64,000 nucleotides of DNA, from assembly GCA_021442155.1 (NCBI GenBank), contig CM038223.1:35562983-35626982 (forward strand), in the 5' to 3' direction. Positions 1-9,312 of this stretch are shown here, piece after piece. Every line of letters starts with the position of its first letter. Within the stretch, counting starts at the first letter, position 1. Both the position numbers and the translations under genes were made by a program. This DNA comes from Cymbidium sinense. Its lineage: Eukaryota; Streptophyta; Magnoliopsida; Asparagales; Orchidaceae. The notes under the pieces are model-generated. The model had not been told where the DNA came from. It made no database searches and saw only the letters and a list, made by a program, of their open reading frames with translations.

Positions 1-1216
1 GTATGCCATTGAAACCAAGCTTTGTATAAAAATTGGTTGGAGCTTTCTGAAGAAAACTTCATCTTGTGTGATTGTACCCATTGGATCCCCTTGGAATAAG
101 CATATTATCTCGAAAGATAGACATGCTCTCTTGTAATGGATTCAATCATTTCAATATAATACACCACATCCATCAGAATTATCCAATTAAATCCTTTAGC
201 ACCGTAAGATTAATCATTATTCAATAGTGAATGAACCCATGGGATAAGGTTAGGGACTCCTTCCTAATCTATTTAACTAAGTTCATTTCATTAATTAAAT
301 CAATTAATGTTTAATTAATTAATCAAATGGCTTAATTAATCAAAATTAAAATCATAATCACATCATAACTTAATTAATGAGATCTTAGGGTAGATCTTTA
401 GGTATTTAATAACCTGAAGGAGCTTAGAGAAATTATAGTTAGCCCACATTTGTGGGAGAATTATAAGAGAACTTTATTAAGTTCCTTAACTTGATTAGCC
501 ATCAATTATGAGCCAATTTCATTAGGCCATTTCATTTCTTAGGATCATTGCTGATTTAATTTCCAATGCATGTGCATATCATGTTGGCTCATAATTATTT
601 GAGTAATTATGTTAAGGTGAAATAGTTAATTATGTTAATTATTTGATTTAATTAATGCATTTAATGCATATCAACTTAATTAACTAATAAAATCAATTTA
701 ATCAAATTTCATTAAACCAAATAAATTAATAAGCATAAGAATGGGTTTGGACTAGCAAACCTTATTCTCACATCCTTAAATCAAATTAAAACATGAAATT
801 AAAAATGACATTAAATAAGCTTGGTTTCCTTTAAATGGTTTTATTTGATAAGATTATCCTTAGGAATTAAATTAATTGAATGAAATCATGTTTTTATGTT
901 TATTTATTTCTTTCCAATCATATTAAATGTTGTACGCCATTTGAAATCATGCATTTATCTTTTCAAAATTAATTAAATCAAAATGGTTTTCTTTTATGTG
1001 AGCTTTCATGAGTTGGATTAATTTATAATATGTGTGGCTATTATCACTAATAAATTCAAATTATTTTTTTCAAAGTTTATGAATCAATTACATTGATTAG
1101 AGTGATAGTGGTTATGAACATATATAAGTTTTCAAGTGCTTATTGCTTATATATGTGGAGTAAAACTTTCTTTTCCTTAATTCATATGTAGTTGTACATG
1201 CATTTGAATATTAATA

Positions 1217-1840
1217 AGTATATAGTCCAGAAATCCCCGGAATATGAGGCTTTAGTTAGCCTCAAGGAGGTCATTTGATTACCTCACTTCCTTAGTTAAC
1301 AGTGACACATACTTATTTGATTTTATTTACATGTGTTTCTCCATTAGAATTTAGCCAAAACTTTAATCCACATTCATAAATGTTTCAATCAAATAAAAAT
1401 ATAATCTTTGCATGGTTCTCCATCCTATATTTATGTATACATCCATATGTATTTGAGAAAAGAAAGTGTTTAGTATGGACATCCCAAGAATACTGAGACT
1501 TTAGTTAGCCCCAAGGAGGTCAATTGATTACCTTACTTTCTTAGTTAACAATGGCATGTACTTGCTTATGTCTCTTATACATATGTGTGTTTATTTAATT
1601 ATGGAATTAGAACCATTTTCTTTTATCAAGGATACATGCATTCATAATTGACTAAGTGATTGAATCAATTTGCCATATGACTTGGAGCTTCCTTTCTCAT
1701 GTTCATGTATATAAATGTACATATGTTTGATGCAAATGGGTATATAGTTTGGACATCCCAGGAATATGAGGCTTTAGTTAGCTCTGAGGAGGTCATTTGA
1801 TTACCTCACTTCCTTGGTTAACAATGACACGTACCTATAT
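1217..1840 (+). repeat. Three spaced copies of a conserved LTR leader block
   Basis: Copies lie at about 1,217-1,318, 1,468-1,568 and 1,739-1,840, roughly 260 bases apart. Each reads TATATAGT, then a GACATCCCAGGAATATGAGG-like stretch, then GAGGTCATTTGATTACCTC, which can pair GAGG with CCTC, then GTTAACAATGACAC. Other LTRs in the window carry one or two copies (11,346-11,450; 19,975-20,075; 46,515-46,618 and 46,755-46,862; 56,536-56,637 and 56,778-56,880), so copy number varies inside an otherwise collinear LTR. Confidence 0.75.
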
Positions 1841-2999
1841 AATTTCATCGCTATGTATTTTTGTATAAGAATTTAGATAGAGCTTTAAATTAATATGATT
1901 AAATAATTCAATCAAATTAAAAATATAAACTTTAAATACATATCAACTTTCATCATTTTAAGTGTGCTAAAAATATGTTGCATGTATAGATACACTTAGG
2001 ATTAAAATCATATGCTTGTTACATGCGATGGAAAGGAATGATTGATATGTGTTATGTGTTAGTAAATCAATTGGATTAATCTTAAGAAGCCTTTCATATT
2101 AAGTAAGGTTAAAGTTAACCTAAACTTAGGATTAATTCAAAAAATGTGTAATAAGCTATTCACTGAAGAGAACTAAATCAAACTAATATACTTTAGAAAG
2201 TGGTTTAAGGTAGGGATGAATGATGGTAATCCTCTTTATTTTCTTTATAACACTTATATGCTAAGTGTAATTATATGAAACAAAAGAAGACACAATTTAA
2301 ATTCTCAAATAAATTAAATAATTGAAAGTGAAATCAATCTTTCATGTCAAATTGAATCTTCCTACACTTAGAAAATACAACACTAATGCTTGCTTGAGAC
2401 ATACTACACAAGCCTTAACAAACACCTTAGAATTAAGTCACCACTTCTAGTCTTAAGTTAGGATGATGTTTGTATGGTGTATGTTCATTTTGTGATGTAA
2501 TGTTTTAGACTAGATGTTAGGGTGTATGCTTTGTAAACTAGATGAAAGGCCATTTTTAGACTAATCATATTTTTAGGGGATTGTGCTTAAGGGATGCTTA
2601 AAATAAATATAAATGCTCTCTTTGCAGGTTGCTTAAACCCCCCAAGCCTAATCCAAGTTAGGACAGGTCAGTTTGGTTACCCATGTGCAGGGTGCTAAGT
2701 CCAAATCATATATATAACTGATTGGGATTGTATGTGTGTTTAACTAATGCTTTTTTCCAGGTGTAGTTAGATTTACTTTTCTTATTATTAATATAATTTT
2801 GCATTAGGAATTAGGATTTGTACCATGGGGGTTGAGGATGAGCATTGGCTAGAAGGCTTTGTCATGGGGTGCCATGTGATGCCTTGAAACATACCAAATC
2901 AAAGAAGCAAGGAAGAAAGTAATGAAGAAATGGTGAGTGAAGAATGAAGACCCCATAACACTTATTCATTTACAAATTGTAATTATTCTTTCATAGTCT

Positions 3000-3085
3000 A
3001 GGTTACATAAGGGTAGAGCTTAGCTACTCATCTTTCCTTTTTAGGTTGTACGGCGGTACCTTACCGCACCGACCTATTATTCCTT
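3000..3085 (+). other. Conserved LTR block with splice-acceptor-like end
   Basis: The block reads TAAGGGTAGAGCTTAGCTAC, then a pyrimidine stretch ending CTTTTTAG, then GTTGTACGGCGGTACC. It recurs at 12,655-12,730, 18,640-18,725 (minus), 45,340-45,430 (minus), 57,978-58,060, 30,364-30,455 and 38,685-38,770, that is in both A-type and B-type LTRs. The pyrimidine-AG part has the look of a 3' splice site (TTTCTTTCAG at 30,409 in B1). The function is unknown. Confidence 0.6.
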
Positions 3086-4235
3086 TGTAGTAGCTATAAA
3101 AATGTTTGATGATTTACTCAGTTTGCACACTAGAAATAGCATGCTTTTCTCAGTTTCTTAAATGAATGATGCTTTAATGTGTGTCCTGAATGTGATTAGG
3201 CTCTTAGGATAAAATAGATTTTCTACCCAAGTAATCACTTATAACTAAATTTTTAACAATTCATAACTTCATCGTAAGGCCTATACATTAAACAAGATAA
3301 TTAAAAGATTTATTAACCATTTAACTGAATGTTGTATGTCTCACATCATGCATGCATCTTGAGCCACTCTTATAAAATGAGGACCTCTGTCCTTACACGC
3401 ATAGGGACCTCTTGACCAGTGAGAGCAACCCCTACTGATGGAGCTTCACCCTCTTTCCCTTTTGATTTGGCCAATAACTTTATTTCATCATGCATGTAGG
3501 CATCAAAATCCTAAAGCCTTTGTCCAATTGAAGTGTCAAAAATTAAATTAAATTAAAAAAGATTTTACATTAGATTAAGTCATTACTCATGCCACTCATG
3601 CTCTAGTCTTCTATGGAGTTAGTTTAGGACTTTAGTGTCTTTGAATTATAGAACTAGCCTTGTTATCTTGCAAGCCATAAGACTAGACTACATGGTTTTA
3701 AAATCATAGGAGGAGTTAGCTGGCGACCACTCTAGGCGATTGTAAGTCTAGAAGTCGAACAACTATTCTCTCTTTTGGGTTAAACCATTATGTCCACTTA
3801 GATTTAGGTCATGTTTTAGCTTTTACTAAAGCTCCCTAGATTTAGGATCTAAGGTAGCTATTTCCTTTGGGTTACAAGCATAAATCCTCACCTCTTAGAT
3901 ATTTCCACAACCTTGTGTTGGTGGATTAAAAGCCATAGCAATCTAATAAAATTAAACTCAAAGATGTAATTCTTTTTAATTTTAAATATATAAAGACCAA
4001 TCATAGGATAGATTAGAATGCTCATTAGGCTTCTTAGTATCATGAGCATTTCTTACTTCCTTCCTTTGGATTCCAAAATAAATCTTCTCCTTGATAGGTC
4101 CATTGAAGGGTGATGCCTCTATCTTTTGAGATAGTACATCATACCTCAATATCATACTTGATCACTTCAATTAGTACCCCTACGATCTACATGGTGTCCC
4201 CCTATGCATCCAAAAATAAACACCATAGATTTTTC

Positions 4236-4254
4236 TAGCGACTCGTTGGGGAGA
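4236..4254 (+). other. Primer-binding site of E1 (tRNA-Arg type)
   Basis: The sequence TAGCGACTCGTTGGGGAGA follows the LTR end after the spacer GATTTTTC. Plant tRNA-Arg(ACG) ends CCCCAGCGGAGUCGCCA, so the expected site is TGGCGACTCCGCTGGGG. The site here fits with one lost base and two substitutions. Ogre/Tat elements are known to use tRNA-Arg. The better-preserved copy at 52,278-52,294 confirms the reading. Confidence 0.8.
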
Positions 4255-4710
4255 GTTCCTCTATCTATCTTTAGTAGGCAATTATTATCTCTAAGCATTG
4301 ATAAAGGACTTATATTTTATATAAGCCCAAGACTATCTTTCTTTTCTTTGGCACTTAGCTTATTTCATCCTTAAGCAAGGTTAGCCAACATCATTTAGGT
4401 TTTAGGACCTCACTCCATGCAGGTCTTGGAACCCCTATTGGGTTCCCCCAATAGGTAAAAATAAATTAACTAACTAAAGAAGATGACTAAATTTAGAACC
4501 ACTTTACCACTAGCTTGGTGAGGTAAGGTTCATCCCATATTCAAGAAAGTTTCAATAAAATTTAAACTAAACAAGTAAAGTATTTTGTAAAATTTTCTAA
4601 AAGAACTTTTTCTAAATAAAATTGGTTTTGAAATGCACTTCACATAACATAAAGTTTACAAAATCTAAAACTTTCAAATCTATTTTAAAATAATAAAGAT
4701 AATGAAGCCC
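4255..4710 (+). other. E1 untranslated leader
   Basis: This stretch lies between the primer-binding site and the stem-loop array. It is AT-rich with stops in all frames and contains a short dyad (CCCCTATTGGGTTCCCCCAATAGG at 4,432-4,455, arms CCTATTGGG and CCCAATAGG). I see no coding signal or similarity to gag in it. Confidence 0.5.
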
Positions 4711-5894
4711 CATTTAACATACTTAAATTTGTTAAATGAGGATCCTTTTAAAAAAATAAAAATCAAATATGCATCATCAAAATCCTTTTCAATGAATTTT
4801 TAAAAGCACACTATAAAATCAATCAATCAACCAACTCCATTTAACATACCCAAATTTGTTAAATGAGAGTTCTTCAAAATATTTCAAACACATTCTTCAA
4901 AATTAACTAGCTTCACTTAACATACCCAAATTTGTTAAGTGAGAGTTTCCACTTTTTAAAGTAATGTCACACAAAATTAAAACATATTTGGACTCCATTT
5001 GACCTACCCAAGTTTGTCAAATGAAAGTTCCATTTTTCAAAAAAAAAAAAAAATGAATTCTATTTAACATACCAATATTTGTTAAATAGAGTTCCTCTTT
5101 TTCAAAATCATAAAAAATCAAAACATATTTGAACTCCATTTGATATATCCAAAATTTTCAAATGAGAGTTTCCTTTTAATATATCAAAATAAATTGAACC
5201 TTATTTAACATACATAAATTTGTTAAATAGGTTTCCATTTTCCAAAATCATAAAATCAAAACACATTTGAATGCCATTCGACATACCCAAATTTTAAAAT
5301 AGAAATTCCATCATCAAACAATACATAAAACAAATTAAACTCTATTTAACATACCCACATTTGTTAAATAAGAGTTTCCCTTTTTCAAAATCAAAACAAA
5401 AGAAAAATGTCAAACACACTTGAACCCTACTTAACATACCTAAATTTGTTAAGTAAAGGTTTCATTTTTAGATCAAAATAAAAATATCAAATGCATTTGG
5501 GCTTTACTTAGTATACCTAAATTTGCTAAATAAAGATCCCATTCTCAAATAAAATTAATAAAAATCAAATCAAACAAATCAAACATATGACAAACATTAT
5601 TGCAAACAAAAAATGCTTTCAAAAATTATTATTCAAACATACATTTGAATCACATTTAGCATAGCTAGACTTGCTAAGTGAAGATTCGAAAAATTAAATT
5701 TTCCAACAAAGGATAAATTAAAACAAATTCATCTCAAATTCTCTCTAAATGAATGAACCCCATCCAACATACCCCAAATTTATTGGATATGGGTTCCAAA
5801 TTAAAATCAAATCCTATGGCAAAGTCTCTCCTCAAATATCAAAAATCTCTCCAATTCAATGAACCCCACTTAGTATACCTAAATTTGTTTAGTG
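4711..5894 (+). repeat. Array of about 14 co-varying stem-loop units
   Basis: Units start near 4711, 4838, 4914, 4996, 5061, 5137, 5202, 5275, 5343, 5428, 5505, 5653, 5761 and 5867, mostly 65-85 bases apart. The core is a 9-base arm, a loop like TACCCAAATT, and the complementary arm. Arms change together between units: CATTTAACA with TGTTAAATG, CACTTAACA with TGTTAAGTG, CATTTGAC with GTCAAATG, TATTTAACA with TGTTAAATA, TACTTAACA with TGTTAAGTA. A second outer stem also changes in step: AACTC with GAGTT, GAATC with GATTC, GAACCC with GGGTTC. Unit 8 has largely lost pairing. The spacers are AT-rich and not conserved. The array is the main content of the non-coding interior of E1. Its role is unknown; possibilities are RNA packaging or dimerisation signals, or a decayed tandem-repeat array of the kind known in Tat/Ogre untranslated regions. 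Confidence 0.85.
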
Positions 5895-5944
5895 TGGGTT
5901 CATACTCCAAAAGTCAAGAATCAATGATTGAAGGTAGCTATTAA

Positions 5945-6187
5945 ATTAGTGGTCTGATTCTATTACATTTTCAACAAAAGCAGAGATATCAGTTCAGTCT
6001 TTCCTTCGCATCTTCCGTCAGTCTTTCATCATGTCTGCCGGAAAGATGATCTTTTCCTTCCATCTAGTGTGGATTTGTCCTTGGATCAGGCCATACTCAC
6101 CAACACCAACATGCATGTCATTCAGTTTGGGTGTGGATTCAAGGCTTTCTGAGTCACCTGCGAGGGGCCATCCCCACGACCATTAGT
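5945..6187 (+). other. E1 interior next to 3' LTR, unassigned
   Basis: This segment has more balanced base composition than its surroundings. It lies between the stem-loop array and the polypurine tract. I see no intact reading frame and recognise no domain. It may be a residue of the pre-deletion 3' end of the internal region. Confidence 0.4.
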
Positions 6188-6204
6188 AGAGAGGAGGTGG
6201 CAGG
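6188..6204 (+). other. Polypurine tract of E1
   Basis: The tract AGAGAGGAGGTGGCAGG is almost all purine and abuts the TGTTGACC start of the 3' LTR. That is the expected place for the plus-strand priming site. None of the minus-strand LTRs has a comparable tract before its start, which fits their being solo insertions. Confidence 0.7.
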
Positions 6205-7596
6205 TGTTGACCTCATTTTTAGAATGAGTTCTCAACCCCTCTATCTTAGACATAAGACTTCTCTTAGACTTTAAGAGTTTCTTAGTCTTAAGACACATCT
6301 AAAGATTAGGTGGACACTCCTCTAGCCTTAGAAGACTTAGAAGAGTTAGCCATTGGAATAGGTCTTGCCTTAGGGGTGTTAGAAAAATTTGCTACCTTTA
6401 GCTTAAACCATTCCTCACCTTTCTTCTTTAAAGTAAAACTCCCAAATCAATTCTATTTAATTTTCTCCAAACTCAAATAAATTCCATGATTCAATTCCAT
6501 GATTGAACTCCATGATTAAAATCCATGATTGAAACCCATGATCAAAATCCATCAAAATTTCCTAAGTCCTTTACCCTTCCTTAAGGACTTAATTAAAATA
6601 ATGATCTAAACCTATTCAAACTTTTGAGATTTTCTCATAACTCATTTATATTATCATTTATATTCATATATAAATGAAATATAAATTCAAACCCATCAAA
6701 TCAAAATCAAAATTCCAAATTAATTCACAAAATTTTCTTAAATCCCTTTAATTTTCCATTAAAGGACTTAGCCAAAATCAATCCTAAACCTTGATCAAAC
6801 CTATTCAAACTCATGGGATTTTCTCAAAACTTGTTAATATTCTCATTCATATTCTCATATATAAATGAAATATAAATATAAATTAATCTAATTAATGGCA
6901 AAATTTTAATTCCAAATTTAAAACCCTTGAAATTACCTTAAATCCCTTAATTTTCCATTAATGGATTTTTCCTAAACTTTGATCAAACCATTTCAAACTC
7001 ATGGGATTTTCTCAAAATTTATTTGTATTCTCATTTATATTCTCATATATAAATGAAATATAAATATAAATCAATCAAATCCAATCCAAAAAATAAATTT
7101 CAATTTAAAAATTCCATTAAATCCTTTAAATTCCCTTTAATGGATTTATGCTAAATCATGATTAAACCACTTAAAATTCTTCAAATTTTCTCATGGTCAA
7201 GTTATATTCTCATTTATATTCACATATATAATTGAAATATAAATTTAAACAATCAACACCAATTCCAAAAATCAAACTCAAATCCACTCAAAATCAAATC
7301 TAAGCCTTTCAAGCCAAAATCTTGAACTTAGCCAAATCAATTCCAAATCAAGCAAAATCCTTGATTTTCTCTCATGGTTCAATCAATCATACAATCATGA
7401 GCTCATATATAAATCCAAACCTCAATCAAAAAATCAAAACCCAAATCAAAAATCAAACCCAAGACCCCTTCATATTCTTCCTTTGAATATGAAATTTTCA
7501 AATAGATCAAAACCCATTTGACCTCAAACCACTTGTAAATGGATTTATATTTCAATCATAAGTCCATATACAAGATCAATTAACTTCAAATCAAGC

Positions 7597-8420
7597 TTTG
7601 ACCAAGCCATTTGACCCACTTAGGCTCACTTGACCCAAAGTGACCTAAAGTACCCTTATGAGCCAACTTTTGATCATAACCAAATTGGATTGAACCAAAC
7701 TCATACTTGCCTCTCATCATGATCAACAATCATCATGGGATGATCAATCTATCAAATTGGGTCAAACCAAGTCAAACCTAAGGGTTGACCAAGTCAACAC
7801 TTAACCTAAAATGAAACCTAACATAGCCAAAATCCACCATAGGCTAAATTGATTGAAACCTTTATTCTAAGTTCACTCATGATTATGTTTGAACTTGACC
7901 AAGCTAACATTTCAGCCTAACCTAGCCCAATTGGCCTACTTGACGCAAGTTGACCCATTTTGACCTAAAGGGCCAAAATGTGTCAAAACTTGATCTAAGC
8001 CAAATTGATTGAAACCAATGGATCAAGTCCATTCCACTTGTGGAACTTGACCAAAGCCACAATTGGCCAACTAGACCCAACCTCAACATTACCTAAAGGG
8101 GTCATGTTGAGCCAAAATTAAACTTAACCCAAATTGATTGAAAATAAAGATACCAATCCACTTCATATGACTAACCTAACCTAAACCTACCCTTGACCTA
8201 ACCCAAATAGGTCAAATGGGTCATATAGGTCAACTTGACCCATTTGACCTAAATGAAGTCATATGAGCCAAAACCAAATATATATCAAATTGAACTAAAC
8301 CAAAGCCACAAAAACATTTCAAATGGTCATATGAACTTGACCCAACCCTTGGTTTAATCCAATTTGACCAATTGCTCAACTTGACCCAAGTTGACCCATT
8401 TTGACCTAAATGGGTCAACA
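7597..8420 (+). promoter_or_regulatory. Dense W-box-like field in LTR U3
   Basis: I count about 22 TTGACC/TTGACT cores on either strand in some 820 bases, often as TTGACCCATTTGACC doublets; roughly one per kilobase is expected by chance. TTGAC(C/T) is the core bound by WRKY factors. The field lies 0.6-1.4 kb upstream of the TATA box of the same LTR. Equivalent fields occur in the other A-type copies at 13,700-14,990, 22,680-23,050, 48,990-49,920 and 52,980-53,900, and weaker ones in B-type copies. Binding is inferred, not shown. Confidence 0.6.
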
Positions 8421-9018
8421 TGAGCCCAAACCTATCAAATGGATTCAAATCTAATGAAACTTGCCAAATCTATTTTTGTAACATACCAAACATACCCAAA
8501 TTGAAAAATAGCAAAATGACCATTTTACTCCTAGGCCATAGAACAAATTTTGGCCTAGCCCATGGGTCTTTTGTTTATACCCTCTTCACAATCACTTGAG
8601 GCTTTCCTAAAAGCTCAAGGGGACTTAACTATGAGTGGTGCACCCAACCGAATGGATTTGAGTCAGCCCATTTTACCCCTAGACCAAACCCGACCACATA
8701 ACTTAAAATTGAGTTTTCAAATTCCCTTGTAAGCTCAATTTCAGCACATGGGAAGTTGGCATTCCACTCAAGGATCAAACTGACCATGTGCACACTCAAA
8801 ACCATCAAATCCACCTCTTTAATCTCAACAATTTGATCAAAATGGCATGGAATGGATCGACCATCTGATTTTCATAGGGGGAGATATACTCCCCCTAATT
8901 CAATGAAATTTCATTACACTCATCGTCGATTGGAGCCTAGGAACCCTTAGCAACCACCTCAGAGTGTTCCCAACCTCCTTAGAAGGATTTGAATTTTGTA
9001 ATTCTCAGTTTTGCATAG

Positions 9019-9027
9019 TATAAAATA
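9019..9027 (+). promoter_or_regulatory. TATA box of E1 3' LTR
   Basis: TATAAAATA is followed by GGGGAGCTC and, about 30 bases on, CATTAGCCAACTTCC, a plausible start region. It lies between the W-box field and a hairpin plus splice-donor-like site, which suits a U3/R boundary. Other copies have lost or changed this box. Confidence 0.6.
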
Positions 9028-9241
9028 GGGGAGCTCAATTCATTAGCCAACTTCCTCTATACTTAATCTTAATCCAATTACTCTTGCAGACTCCATCAGA
9101 GGGTCAAGTTGAGCTTGCCCAATCTCTTATTGAAGTTCCCGTAGCAAGGTGGAGCTTAATTGGATTAAAACTAAAGCCCAAGAAGGAGGTGTTGGTCTAC
9201 CCATTGATCCACTCAATTCAAGGCCTAGGAATTTCAATAGG

Positions 9242-9264
9242 GCTTCGTCTCCATTAGACGAAGC
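9242..9264 (+). other. Leader hairpin, 9-bp perfect stem
   Basis: GCTTCGTCT, loop CCATT, AGACGAAGC. The copy in S5 (about 54,702-54,724) reads GCTTTGTCT, TTTCT, AGATGAAGC, where the changed positions become G-U wobbles and pairing is kept. The copy in S3 (minus strand, about 21,944-21,966) has two mismatches. It lies just before the donor-like site. Confidence 0.6.
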
Positions 9265-9303
9265 TACCTCTTCTATCTCGAGCACTAGGTGATCACCTCC
9301 AGT

Positions 9304-9312
9304 GAGGTATGT
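9304..9312 (+). other. Splice-donor-like site in LTR leader
   Basis: GAG|GTATGT is a near-consensus 5' splice site about 280 bases after the TATA box. The S5 copy has AAG|GTAAAT at 54,772-54,780 and B1 has GAGGTACAC at about 26,751. Several pyrimidine-AG acceptor-like sites follow in the same LTR. Splicing is a hypothesis. Confidence 0.4.

Larger units (their letters stand above)
1..4227 (+). mobile_element. E1 5' LTR, 3' part only (A-type giant LTR)
   Basis: The window opens inside this LTR. It aligns collinearly with 9,300-13,550, 52,474-59,432 and, reversed, with 17,212-23,756 and 43,917-50,390. The end is placed at ACACCATA because the same family ends ACACCACA at two copies with target-site duplications; the last CA reads TA here. 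A tRNA-Arg-type primer-binding site follows 8 bases later, which makes this a 5' LTR. It carries three spaced copies of a block conserved in the family, a TAAGGGTAGAGCT block near 3,010 and a TGGCGACCACTC block near 3,722. There is no open reading frame of note. Confidence 0.85.

Noticed and set aside
4711..5894. CRISPR-like array
   Set aside because: Regular spacing of palindromic units suggests it at first, but the units differ from each other, spacers are simple AT-rich sequence, and the context is a plant retrotransposon.
8230..8814. Minus frames of 72 and 61 codons, and similar frames at 14,013-14,195, 14,726-14,989 and 49,673-49,882
   Set aside because: These are translations of the TTGACCCAAA-type low-complexity field, giving N/L/T or W/G/F-rich strings without any protein signal.
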